Assembly: GCF_946481715.1 (NCBI RefSeq)
Contig: NZ_CAMLOV010000085.1
Location: forward strand, 1 to 22,719
Reading direction: 5' to 3'
Source: an uncultured Mucilaginibacter sp.
GTDB lineage: Bacteria; Bacteroidota; Bacteroidia; Sphingobacteriales; Sphingobacteriaceae
DNA: 22,719 nucleotides
Numbering within the stretch: position 1 is the stretch's first letter; each line of letters starts with the position of its first letter. A program made the position numbers and the translations under genes. The notes beneath the pieces are model-generated. The model was not told the DNA's origin, did no database searches, and saw only the letters and a program-made list of their open reading frames with translations. Shown piece by piece: positions 1 through 8,266 of the stretch.

Positions 1-1
1 A

Positions 2-3000
2 TTGACTGCCTATGCCCGAACCGATGGCGCGGGGGGCTATCACTTTAAAGGCTTGCCCAATAATAAAGCATTTAAAGTACTGCCTTTGCAACCAGGTTAC
101 CAATTCGGTACATCGCAGGGGACTGAGAATTTAGATGAGGATGCTGTGTTTAATTTTATGCAGGCACCACATACGGTAAGGCTTTTTTCTACCCGCGACT
201 TTAATATCCTCAAAAAGGAAAAATCGCTCATTATTCGTACACCTGCAGAATTTAACACGTGGTTTTGGATAATCGCCGGTAGTTTTGTTGGCGCTTTTTT
301 GTTTGTGCATTTAATATTATCGTGGCGTTTCACTGCTGCCGACCAGTTGATATTGCCCGTTGTGATGATATTGGCAGGCTTATCTTTTATTACATTATTG
401 AGTTTGCAAGATCCGCTTCGCGACCGCTTTTTAGCAAAGGACTCGTTGAATTATTTGGCTATCGGCCTTGTTGCCATGCTGGTAATGATGTTCTTTAAAA
501 TGCGGCGTTTTACTGCAGATTCGTGGCTTTACCGCCTGGTGATCTTCAAAAACAATCAACGGGCTGCTAATGGCTGGCCATGGGTAGTAATAGCTGCCGG
601 CCTATTGGCCATGACTATTAAATTTGGTACCGGGCCCGAAGGCAGTGGGGTAAAGGTGAACTTGTTCGGTTTTCAGCCGAGCGAAATTGTGAAGTATTTG
701 ATCATCCTTTTCCTTGCAGGGTTTTTTGCTGCCAACGAAAAAATGATAAGCGAATATACCAGTTGGGCAAAACGTTGGTCGTTTTTTGCCTTTGCGTTGA
801 TATCTATTTTGGTAACGCTGTTGCTGTTTTTACTACTTGGCGATTTGGGCCCTGCGATGGTAGTTTGTTTCACTTTCATAGCGTTATTCTCTTTTTCCCG
901 GGGCGATTTTATGTTCATGGCAGTAGCTGTCGTCATATATGTACTCTGTTCCTGGGTTCTGAAAAATGTTTGGCTGTCTGCATTAGTAACAGCCGGTATT
1001 GTAGGGCTGCTGATGCTATTCCAGCGCAGGAAGCTGAGCGAATCGGCGATAATGGTGCTGGTTATTATGGCGGCGTTCTTAACTATAGACCAGATACCTT
1101 ACTTAGGCAAGCTTTTTCCTGGCCCTGTGCAGCGTTTGGTGGATAGGAAAGCCATTTGGCAAGACCCATGGAATAACGAAGTATATGGCGGCGACCAGGT
1201 AGCCAACGGGCTTTGGGCCATGAGCAGTGGTGGCGTATCCGGGCAGGGTGTGGGAGAGGGGTTTGCTAAAACCATCCCCGAAGCGCATACCGATATGATA
1301 TTGCCATCCATGGGCGAGGAATTTGGCTGGACGGGTATCGTTTGTATTTTCCTGCTGTTCCTGCTCTACCTGCACCGTTCTATCATTATAGGCCGGCGAA
1401 CGGGTACACCTTTCCTGTTTTATTTATGCGCAGGTGTAGGGATTTCCACATTTGTGCAGTTTCTGCTCATAGCAGGTGGTTCTACAGGAGCGTTACCTTT
1501 GTCGGGAGTATCGCTGCCATTCCAAAGTTATGGCGGTTCATCTTTAGTAGCGAACTTACTGGCCTCGGGATTTTTGCTATCGGCATCCTTAGTAAGAGGC
1601 ACACCGGTGCAGATGAAATATATTTCCAATCAACAGGATAAAAACCTTGTACCAGCGCTTATTGCCGCTGTAATGGGCGTTACACTATTAACTGTAAGCG
1701 TATCAAGGTATTTATTCGATAATAAAAAATGGGTGGTACAGCCGGCTTTGGTTGCCGATAAAAGCGGTGCACGCATGTTTAGTTACAACCCGCGTATTGC
1801 CATATTGATGAACAGGTTACAGGCGGGATCGATATATGACCGCGACGGCGTGTTACTGGCCACCAGTAAGCCCGAGATGGTTAAAAAGCAGTTGGCCAAA
1901 CTTAATAATGCCGGCGTGGGTAATTATAATATCGATTCGGCGATGCACAAGCGTTTAGACAGGTACTACCCATTTGAGGAGCAAATGTTTTTTTGGACGG
2001 GTGACGATAACTCTGGTGTATTTAATGGCAGCAGCAACGGCTACTTTGCCGAGTATGAGCACGCTGCAGAACTACGCGGCTTTAAACTGCCAACTACCAA
2101 TTATAATGTAACCGCCAACCGCTACCGCGAAGACAGGTTCCTGGCGCGCGGTGTTAAGGAAATGACGGTAGTAAAACGCGATTATAGTGCGCTATCGCCG
2201 TTATTGTTGGCCGGATTAAACAGCACAGCAGTGGATTCGTTCAAAAACCGTAACCGCGATGTGCAATTAACGATGGATGCCGGTTTGCAAACCAGCATCC
2301 AAAAATCGATGGAAACGGATACTTCGTTGCTGGATAACAGGGTATCGGTAGTAGTAATGGAATCAAATACCGGGGATGTGCTTGCATCATCGATGTACCC
2401 GCTTCCACCTGTACACGATTGGGAGAAACTAACGATGAGCAATGCCGAGCAAAACCAGCTTAGCAACTGGATGACGACCACCGACCTGGGCTTTACTTTG
2501 GCCACGCAGCCGGGTTCGACAGCCAAGCTCATTACATCACTTGCTTCGTTTAATAAACTGGGCCTCGCGGCAGCTAACCGAAAATTCCAGGTGAGCGAAT
2601 GGGAGCGTATCCGTACAAAAGGCCTCGAACCAGATGAAACCGGCCTAATAACCCTGGAGCGCGCGGTAGCAAAATCAAACAACGTTTATTTTATCAAGTT
2701 GGCCAATGAGGAACATTTGCAGGAAGAAATGGCAACACTTTACTTAAAAACCGGAATGTTCCTGCACGGCGTAGGCGGCTATTTTTACGGTAGGCAACAA
2801 GAAAACACTGCACAGGAAGAAAAATGGCGGGCACTTTGGCGCAAAACGGAGTTCAACACCAAACCCCGTTACGATCCTAATAATATCCGTCGCACGAGGG
2901 CGAAGGGTATTTCCGGTATGTCGTGGGGGCAGGGCGAATTAATTGCAACACCGGCTTCGGTTGCGAGGGTGGCAGCGGGTATTGCCAACGGGGGAACCTT

Positions 3001-3385
3001 ACCAAACAACAGGTACGTGCTTAAGTTCAGCGACTCGGCAACGTCAGTAAAACCAGGCATTAAATTGGCTAATGACCCTAAGTATGCCCAATTGATGCGA
3101 CAGTATATGATAGAGCAGAGTGCGCCCAAAACCTATACGTTGGGAATTTCAGTAGCGGGTAAAACCGGAACGCCGGAACGTATCTGGAAAAAGCAACAGA
3201 TAAACGACGGTTGGTACGTATTCTTTGCGCCCAAGCAAAAAGGCGGCGGCAATATAGTAGTTTGCGTGCGTATAGAATCTACAAAGGGATCATCTGATGC
3301 CGTAAAACTGGCAGGCAAGCACGTTATACCATTTTTGTTGAAAAAGGGTTATATTAAAAACATTGTTGAACAAACAAATCAATAA
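2..3385 (+). CDS. SEDS glycan polymerase (FtsW/RodA) fused to class B penicillin-binding transpeptidase, 5'-partial
   Basis: One polypeptide carries both peptidoglycan activities, glycan polymerisation and peptide crosslinking. The frame is open to the left edge, so the true start lies outside; residue numbers count from base 2. Residues 1-50 look like the end of a small beta-sandwich (GGYHFKGLP, PGYQFG). A multi-helix SEDS domain follows (about 84-540), with the FtsW signature PEAHTDMILPSMGEEFG; D431 aligns with the catalytic Asp of FtsW. LPFQSYGGSSL is also typical. A further membrane helix (about 550-570) leads to the class B PBP pedestal (GSIYDRDGVLLA, about 609) and a transpeptidase domain with all three motifs: STAK (S839, K842), SNN (892-894) and KTGT (1054-1057). 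SEDS and bPBP partners are normally separate proteins. No catalytic residue appears lost. The gene probably heads an operon with the FHA protein and kinase; the next start is 63 bp downstream. Confidence 0.93.
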   Translation: MTAYARTDGAGGYHFKGLPNNKAFKVLPLQPGYQFGTSQGTENLDEDAVFNFMQAPHTVRLFSTRDFNILKKEKSLIIRTPAEFNTWFWIIAGSFVGAFLFVHLILSWRFTAADQLILPVVMILAGLSFITLLSLQDPLRDRFLAKDSLNYLAIGLVAMLVMMFFKMRRFTADSWLYRLVIFKNNQRAANGWPWVVIAAGLLAMTIKFGTGPEGSGVKVNLFGFQPSEIVKYLIILFLAGFFAANEKMISEYTSWAKRWSFFAFALISILVTLLLFLLLGDLGPAMVVCFTFIALFSFSRGDFMFMAVAVVIYVLCSWVLKNVWLSALVTAGIVGLLMLFQRRKLSESAIMVLVIMAAFLTIDQIPYLGKLFPGPVQRLVDRKAIWQDPWNNEVYGGDQVANGLWAMSSGGVSGQGVGEGFAKTIPEAHTDMILPSMGEEFGWTGIVCIFLLFLLYLHRSIIIGRRTGTPFLFYLCAGVGISTFVQFLLIAGGSTGALPLSGVSLPFQSYGGSSLVANLLASGFLLSASLVRGTPVQMKYISNQQDKNLVPALIAAVMGVTLLTVSVSRYLFDNKKWVVQPALVADKSGARMFSYNPRIAILMNRLQAGSIYDRDGVLLATSKPEMVKKQLAKLNNAGVGNYNIDSAMHKRLDRYYPFEEQMFFWTGDDNSGVFNGSSNGYFAEYEHAAELRGFKLPTTNYNVTANRYREDRFLARGVKEMTVVKRDYSALSPLLLAGLNSTAVDSFKNRNRDVQLTMDAGLQTSIQKSMETDTSLLDNRVSVVVMESNTGDVLASSMYPLPPVHDWEKLTMSNAEQNQLSNWMTTTDLGFTLATQPGSTAKLITSLASFNKLGLAAANRKFQVSEWERIRTKGLEPDETGLITLERAVAKSNNVYFIKLANEEHLQEEMATLYLKTGMFLHGVGGYFYGRQQENTAQEEKWRALWRKTEFNTKPRYDPNNIRRTRAKGISGMSWGQGELIATPASVARVAAGIANGGTLPNNRYVLKFSDSATSVKPGIKLANDPKYAQLMRQYMIEQSAPKTYTLGISVAGKTGTPERIWKKQQINDGWYVFFAPKQKGGGNIVVCVRIESTKGSSDAVKLAGKHVIPFLLKKGYIKNIVEQTNQ

Positions 3386-3448
3386 TGACCGGGTTAAAAA
3401 ATAGTACTGCAAAAGGCACAAATACACATAAACTATACTGGTGGTAGC

Positions 3449-4237
3449 ATGATATTTAATTTATTTAGCAGCGAAGGCAAGAATCGCCCGGATGATGTAA
3501 AGGGTTTGCGACATGCTTTACTCCAATTTATAAAGCAGGAATTGCAAAAGGCCGAAGGTGGCGAAGGCGGTAATATTAAAGGGCTTAGCCTATACCTCAA
3601 TTGCGAAGCCGCCGACAGGCACATTTATGAGGCAGCGGTATATGCCGAACAGCCCGATATTTTTAAAGATGAGGTACAAAAAATTGCCGATGATTATGAC
3701 CTCGGGCTACCCAGCCGCTGGACGCTGGATGTGCTTTTCGGCGATAATGTTCCGGAGGAAGCTATTACGGCAAAAGACCTTAACGCGGCATTCTTTATAA
3801 AAACCAGTAAGCATTTTATTCAGCAAAAAGCTACAGCTTACATCCGTGTTTTAAATGGCGAAACTGAATTGAAGGAATATACACTTATTTCGGGTCCGGA
3901 TAAAGTTAACATAGGCAGGGATAAAAAGGCGCAAGCAGACGATGGTTTCTTCCGCACCAATCAAATTGCATTCCCGTCGGAGAGCGGCGATGCTGCCAAC
4001 AAATACGTCAGCCGCCAGCATGCCCACATAGAGTGGAATATTGAAGCACAGCGTTTTATGCTTTTTGCAGATGAAGGAGGCATCCCACCGAGAAATAAAA
4101 TAAAGATACGTGCCGATAAAAGCGATAACGTGATCAAACTACACTCTACCACAATAGGCCATCCACTACAAGAAAGCGATCAGGTGATACTTGGAGAATC
4201 GGCGGTTTTAGAATTTAGCTATCAACCCGCAACTTAA
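3449..4237 (+). CDS. FHA domain protein with an unrecognised N-terminal domain
   Basis: This 262-residue soluble protein probably binds phosphothreonine peptides made by the kinase encoded next to it. The C-terminal FHA fold (about residues 130-258) shows the core binding-loop residues G156-R157 and S188-R189-Q190-H191, followed by a GG...N stretch near the usual NG position. A long insert between the GR and SRxH motifs (about 30 residues) is slightly unusual. Residues 1-125 form a charged mixed alpha/beta region that I do not recognise. Its layout (non-FHA N-terminus, FHA C-terminus) is like actinobacterial FhaA, but homology of that part is not shown. There is no signal peptide or membrane segment, so it should be cytoplasmic. 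The stop codon directly abuts the kinase ATG, so translation of the two is probably coupled. Confidence 0.88.
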   Translation: MIFNLFSSEGKNRPDDVKGLRHALLQFIKQELQKAEGGEGGNIKGLSLYLNCEAADRHIYEAAVYAEQPDIFKDEVQKIADDYDLGLPSRWTLDVLFGDNVPEEAITAKDLNAAFFIKTSKHFIQQKATAYIRVLNGETELKEYTLISGPDKVNIGRDKKAQADDGFFRTNQIAFPSESGDAANKYVSRQHAHIEWNIEAQRFMLFADEGGIPPRNKIKIRADKSDNVIKLHSTTIGHPLQESDQVILGESAVLEFSYQPAT

Positions 4238-5611
4238 ATGAGTAAAGTTTTTACGATAGCCGAAGGATTGGAGAATTTGGGTGCGCTGCGTACGGGCGGC
4301 CAGGGCTCGGTATATAAAGGGAGGCGAACAGGGGTGATATACTCTGCTGTAAAATTGATACCTACGCCTGTTTACTCCGAAAATGGCGACGATAAAAACT
4401 ACCGTAACTTTCAAAACGAAGTTGCCAAGCTTCAAAAGGTAAATGAGATACCTAACCCCAACGTTGTAAAAATATTAAGCTTTGGTATTACCGAGAGTGG
4501 CTCGTTTCCATTCATCGAGATGGAATACATCGATGGACCGGACCTGAGCGAATTGCTGCAACCACCACACGAAAAAGTGTTTATGCTGAAGGAGTTGCTT
4601 AAGGTTGCCGATCAGTTGGCTTGCGCCCTTGCGCACTGCCATAAAGTTGGCGTTAAGCACGGCGATGTTAAAAGCAATAACGTAAAATACAATATCCATA
4701 CAGGCAACTACGTATTGCTGGATTTTGGTTTGGCTATTATGAGCGAGGAGCAGCGCCGGAGCAGTATCCGTAACGCCGGAGCGGTTGAGTTTATGGCGCC
4801 CGAACAACACGATGGAAAGATGCTAATGCAAACAGACGTGTACAGCTATGGCGTTATCTTATACGAATTACTTACCGGGCAAGTGCCGTTCCCATTGGAT
4901 GGCGGCGGTGATACCGGCCGTAATACGGTAATGGTAAGGCATCAGGAAGCGCCGGTGCCTGACGCTATGAAAACGCGCAAAGCTAACCTGCCCCAAAACT
5001 GGGATGAAGATAAACAGGCACTGGAAATGCAGGTACCGGCATGGTTGTTAAACCTCATTGATAAATGCCTGCAAAAGAACCCCAATGACCGTTTTGCCGA
5101 TGGTGATGAACTGCACAATGCCATTATAAGCGGTAGCCTTGCGTCTGGCGGGAATGGGTATATGAACGTTGGGCCGGCGACGTTATTAAGCGAAAACGAA
5201 AAACTACAAGCCGAATTGCAGGAGCGGCGCGACCCGGATAAAGTAGGAGTATTAAGGACAGATGGCGAAGTGGTGCATATGCACAAAACTGTTTTTAGCG
5301 GGCTGGTTTTTTTGGTTGTATTATTTATTGGCCTGTTTGCATACTCGTCTCTTACCAAAAAAGTCTCAAACGAGGGCTATAACCCTGTTGCCGCGGAAGC
5401 AACCATGAAACACTATAAGTCGGTACTGTTTATTAAGTCTTACAATTTCGATAGCGTTAAACAAGCGCGGCTATTAGCCAGGCTGCGGGCCGACTCAATT
5501 GCCAGGCGTAAAGCCGCACTTGTAATAAAAGCGAAAAAAGATAGCATTGCAATTACCACACCTCCGCAAAAACCTAAAAAGAAAAGAAAGAAGTTTTTGG
5601 GGTTGTTCTAG
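4238..5611 (+). CDS. Membrane-anchored Hanks-type Ser/Thr protein kinase
   Basis: The catalytic domain spans about residues 10-295. It has a glycine loop (GGQGSVYKG, 20-28), the ATP-positioning lysine K39 (SAVKLI), catalytic loop HGDVKSNN (H141, D143, K145, N148), DFG at 162-164 and APE at 187-189. The catalytic loop has HGD instead of HRD, which makes it a non-RD kinase. Such kinases usually do not depend on activation-loop phosphorylation in the standard way. A single hydrophobic helix (about 350-371) anchors it, leaving about 85 residues outside. This tail has no PASTA repeats and is strongly basic, with a KPKKKRKK cluster near the end. The gene starts at the base after the FHA stop codon. 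Likely substrates are the FHA partner and the upstream SEDS-PBP fusion or its regulators; that is inference from context. The 3' end lies 11 bp from the convergent reductase gene, with no terminator hairpin seen between them. Confidence 0.93.
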   Translation: MSKVFTIAEGLENLGALRTGGQGSVYKGRRTGVIYSAVKLIPTPVYSENGDDKNYRNFQNEVAKLQKVNEIPNPNVVKILSFGITESGSFPFIEMEYIDGPDLSELLQPPHEKVFMLKELLKVADQLACALAHCHKVGVKHGDVKSNNVKYNIHTGNYVLLDFGLAIMSEEQRRSSIRNAGAVEFMAPEQHDGKMLMQTDVYSYGVILYELLTGQVPFPLDGGGDTGRNTVMVRHQEAPVPDAMKTRKANLPQNWDEDKQALEMQVPAWLLNLIDKCLQKNPNDRFADGDELHNAIISGSLASGGNGYMNVGPATLLSENEKLQAELQERRDPDKVGVLRTDGEVVHMHKTVFSGLVFLVVLFIGLFAYSSLTKKVSNEGYNPVAAEATMKHYKSVLFIKSYNFDSVKQARLLARLRADSIARRKAALVIKAKKDSIAITTPPQKPKKKRKKFLGLF

Positions 5612-5622
5612 TTGCATTCCTA

Positions 5623-6177
5623 TCACTTTAATCGTGGCCGCAATGTTAACAATACCACCCCTTTCTCAAATTGCTGTGTGTTAACGGTTTCAAAATCAGC
5701 GTCTATTCCCTCTGAAAAAAGGCGTTCGCCTTGCCCAACTATTGCCGGGTTTATTAGTAACCTTACTTCATCTACCAACCCGGCTTCTAACAATGGCCTA
5801 ATTAATGATCGGCTCCCTTGTACCAAAATATAACCGTCTCCATCACTTTTAATACTTTTTACCGTACCAATCCAATCCTTCTCAATAATAGTGGTGTTTT
5901 CCCATGGCGCGGTTTTTAATGTAGAGGTCACCAGGTATTTTTTGTTCTGGTTCAGTTTATCTGCTACGCCCTGTTCGTTGGTTGTAAACGACGACCAGTA
6001 TGGAAAAAGCATTTCGTAGGTAACGCGGCCATATAACATAATCTCACTGTTATTGATGGTATCCTGGATGAATTTTTGGCGACTATCACTATCAAAAGGC
6101 ATCCACCATTTATGCATTAAACCGGCATCGAAGATCCCATCTAACGATAGCCATTCTGTTATGATTAATTTTCTCAT
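5623..6177 (-). CDS. Dihydrofolate reductase-like (RibD C-terminal domain) family protein
   Basis: This 184-residue protein belongs to the RibD-C/DHFR-like superfamily of small NAD(P)H-dependent reductases (YwjB/YyaP type). It is not a true folate DHFR by sequence, and its substrate is unknown. The family signs are the opening MRKLIITEWLSLDG, the central MLYGRVTYEML, and the C-terminal nucleotide-binding strand ILVQGSRSLIRPLLEAGLVD followed by LLINPAIVGQGERLF. I chose the ATG at 6177; a TTG 18 bases upstream (6195) would add six residues but is a poor start. Upstream lies a weak promoter-like pair, TTG-N18-CATATTTG (6193-6221). The gene is last in a minus-strand series after an AraC regulator, 63 bp away, and may be controlled by it. 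Confidence 0.85.
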   Translation of the reverse strand: MRKLIITEWLSLDGIFDAGLMHKWWMPFDSDSRQKFIQDTINNSEIMLYGRVTYEMLFPYWSSFTTNEQGVADKLNQNKKYLVTSTLKTAPWENTTIIEKDWIGTVKSIKSDGDGYILVQGSRSLIRPLLEAGLVDEVRLLINPAIVGQGERLFSEGIDADFETVNTQQFEKGVVLLTLRPRLK

Positions 6178-6240
6178 GTTTTTAATTTTAGGCAAATATG
6201 CGGTGCAGATGCCGGACCCAATAGAACAAAACCGACAAAA

Positions 6241-7005
6241 TTAAATCTTCGGGCGAATGCGCAGGTAATCGGTTGGCGTTAAATTGGTAAATTCTTTAAA
6301 TGCGCGTATAAAATGGCTCTGATCCGCATAACCATGATGGTGGGAAATAAAGGAAAGATCTGGCAAGTTGCTACCGTTAAGTTGTTGAAATGCCTTGTTA
6401 AACTGGTTGATCCTCCTAAACACATTAGGCGAAACACCAATATGTTTTTCAAACATCCGCTGAAAAGTTCTTTCGGTAACATATAGTTCTTGCCGAACAG
6501 TTGTTAGTATTTCAGGGTTTGACGTGTTGCTGATGCGCTTGCAGGCATGAGTTATCCGTGCATCTGCCTGTTTAATTGCGGCAGCCCTGCCAAACAGGTA
6601 ATCGTCAATCAATTGCATCAGTTCATCGGTCGTTACAGCGTTCAGTAAACGCTCTTCGAGGCCTGACTGCCCGTTGAGCAAGTTCAATGCGATGGGAAAA
6701 TCGGTAAGTTCGTTGGCCGGTATATTAAAAAGTACACCTAAAGCGTAAGGTTTAAGAAAATAAGCAATCAATTTAAAGCTATTTTTGATCACCAATTGCT
6801 GCGGCTGTATGGTTTGTCCAAAAAGTGTTAAGTGATTGGTGTGTTCCCCAATGGTTCCCTTTGCGGTTGAAAAAAGAAGGGTGGGCATTCCATTTGCAAA
6901 AACAGGTAATACAAAAGGGCTAAAAACCTCCCCGTATTCTATAGCAAGAATGGCTTCCACGTACGGGGCAGTTCTTGCAGCCGGTTTCGCGTAAGTTACT
7001 TTCAT
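6241..7005 (-). CDS. AraC family transcriptional regulator
   Basis: This is a DNA-binding regulator of about 254 residues. The C-terminal 100 residues form the double helix-turn-helix of the AraC/XylS family. They include VTERTFQRMFEKHIGVSP in the first HTH, and a second HTH ending in the family signature (GYADQSHFIRAFKEFTNLTP) close to the C-terminus. The N-terminal half is a non-conserved sensory or dimerisation region without an obvious ligand-binding motif. Two starts are possible. ATG at 7005 comes one base after the TAA of the upstream gene; ATG at 7023 would add six residues and overlap that gene by 17 bases. I prefer 7005 because it fits close, coupled spacing. The likely targets are its own group or the downstream reductase gene (inference). 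Confidence 0.88.
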   Translation of the reverse strand: MKVTYAKPAARTAPYVEAILAIEYGEVFSPFVLPVFANGMPTLLFSTAKGTIGEHTNHLTLFGQTIQPQQLVIKNSFKLIAYFLKPYALGVLFNIPANELTDFPIALNLLNGQSGLEERLLNAVTTDELMQLIDDYLFGRAAAIKQADARITHACKRISNTSNPEILTTVRQELYVTERTFQRMFEKHIGVSPNVFRRINQFNKAFQQLNGSNLPDLSFISHHHGYADQSHFIRAFKEFTNLTPTDYLRIRPKI

Positions 7006-7006
7006 T

Positions 7007-7423
7007 TTATGGGATGTCTGCATGCCTTATATACCCGCAGCCCACCGGCACATATTTGTCTTTTACTTGCAATAGATAAATATATTTTGAGGTACTGCCG
7101 TTATCCACAAATACGTGTACAATGGTACCAGTATCATCTTTGGCGGGTTTATATTTCTTCCAGCCGCTTCGGCCCCCAAGTTTTTTCATCTCGGCATTGG
7201 GCCATTTTAGGCTTTCACTATCGTTCAGGGTAGAGTAAACGCCACCATCCTTTTGTATTTTGGCCTGCTTGCCAATCAGGGCGAATGCTGAAGCGCTATC
7301 AATATTGCAGTAATCGGTTTTATTAAGCGCAGAATCGGGCACTGTGGTTTGTGCATCGCAGGTAGCTGTGTAAAGAGTAAACGCAAGGCAAAAGCCGCTC
7401 GCAAGCTTAATAATATTTTTCAT
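7007..7423 (-). CDS. Small secreted protein of unknown function
   Basis: This 138-residue protein begins with a Sec signal peptide: MKN, a hydrophobic core to about residue 20, and probable cleavage in ...CDA|QT, where the Q at the mature N-terminus is common in Bacteroidota. There is no good lipobox, so it is probably soluble in the periplasm or exported. The mature part has no motif I recognise. It has a lysine-rich middle (GWKKYKPAKDD), beta-strand-like stretches (TIVHVFVDNG, YIYLLQVKDKYVPVGCGY) and Cys residues near positions 39 and 129 that could form a disulfide. It precedes the AraC regulator with about one base between, so the two are probably co-transcribed. The function is unknown. 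Confidence 0.72.
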   Translation of the reverse strand: MKNIIKLASGFCLAFTLYTATCDAQTTVPDSALNKTDYCNIDSASAFALIGKQAKIQKDGGVYSTLNDSESLKWPNAEMKKLGGRSGWKKYKPAKDDTGTIVHVFVDNGSTSKYIYLLQVKDKYVPVGCGYIRHADIP

Positions 7424-7537
7424 GGTAATGATTATTAATGGTTTCCGCAGGTAGCGCGGGTAATCAGGGTAATACGAATAAACGAAAAATATGCCACAAG
7501 CATATGTCCTTAATGGTTTATTTCTACTTTTACCAAC

Positions 7538-8227
7538 ATGAAAACTTTAGGCCTTATCGGCGGGACAAGCTGGGTATCAACTATCGATTACTACCGCTTT
7601 ATAAACCAAGGTATTAACAACAGACTCGGCGGCGTAAATGCAGCAAGGTTGCTTATCCATTCCTTTAATTATGCTGATATCGTTAAAAATCTGAATGCGA
7701 ACGATTGGGGCGCTATCCTGAAAATGATAGTGGACGCGGGTGCCGGCCTAAAGAATAGCGGTGCCAGCGGTATAATACTTTGCGCTAACACCCCCCATCT
7801 GGTAGCGGCGGAAGCGCAGGAGCAAATTGGCCTCCCTATTATCCATATCGCCGAAGCAACAGCGGCGGCTATCAACAAAGAGGGCTTTAAAACTATTGCT
7901 TTATTGGGTACACGCTTTACCATGGAACACAACTTCTTTACCGATAAATTAATTGCGGCGGGGATACAACCGCTTACGCCGGATAAGGCCGACCGCGATT
8001 TTATTCACGAAACCTTACTGCGCGAAATGGGAAAAGGCATTTTTAAGCCTGAAACCAAAGCCGCCTACCTGCAAATAATTGAGAAATTAAAGCAACAGGG
8101 TGCCGAAGGAGTGATACTGGGTTGTACCGAAATCCCCCTGTTAATACAGCCTGCCGATATCGATATAATGCTTTTTGATACTGCAGCTATACACTCCGCT
8201 GCCGCAGTTGAATTTGCTTTGAGTTAA
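7538..8227 (+). CDS. Aspartate/glutamate racemase family protein
   Basis: This 229-residue cytosolic enzyme of the Asp/Glu/hydantoin racemase superfamily is cofactor-independent and uses two cysteines as acid/base. It opens with MKTLGLIGGTSW, the usual N-terminus of aspartate racemases. The first catalytic Cys is C82 in ILCANTPH and the second is C196 in LGCTEIPL. Both active-site motifs are intact and the length is normal for the family (about 230). The probable reaction is interconversion of L- and D-aspartate. YgeA-like members act broadly on other amino acids, so the substrate is not certain. It is transcribed divergently from the secreted-protein/AraC group across a 114-bp spacer. A UMF1 permease follows 39 bp downstream, possibly from its own promoter. 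Confidence 0.9.
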   Translation: MKTLGLIGGTSWVSTIDYYRFINQGINNRLGGVNAARLLIHSFNYADIVKNLNANDWGAILKMIVDAGAGLKNSGASGIILCANTPHLVAAEAQEQIGLPIIHIAEATAAAINKEGFKTIALLGTRFTMEHNFFTDKLIAAGIQPLTPDKADRDFIHETLLREMGKGIFKPETKAAYLQIIEKLKQQGAEGVILGCTEIPLLIQPADIDIMLFDTAAIHSAAAVEFALS

Positions 8228-8249
8228 TAATTATACCTAAATTATTTTG
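8218..8249 (+). promoter_or_regulatory. Candidate Bacteroidota-type promoter for the UMF1 permease gene
   Basis: TTTG at 8218-8221 is followed after 20 bases by TTATTTTG at 8242-8249, one mismatch from the Bacteroidota -7 consensus TAnnTTTG. The -33 half lies in the end of the racemase gene. A start site about 6 bases further would leave a short leader before the ATG at 8267. An AT-rich 7-bp inverted repeat (8226-8232 with 8240-8246) overlaps it. The call rests only on consensus match and spacing. Confidence 0.35.
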
Positions 8250-8266
8250 CATACTTTTAAAGCATA

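Noticed and set aside
2..333. TTG at base 2 as the true start of the SEDS-PBP protein
   Set aside because: The frame is open to the edge and the first 50 residues look like the tail of a larger domain, so the gene is treated as 5'-partial.
5612..5833. Plus-strand ORF just after the kinase stop codon
   Set aside because: It lies antisense to the reductase gene, which has clear family motifs; the ORF has none.
8226..8246. AT-rich inverted repeat after the racemase gene as a terminator
   Set aside because: The stem is only A-T pairs, with a short T-run, and it coincides with a better promoter candidate.
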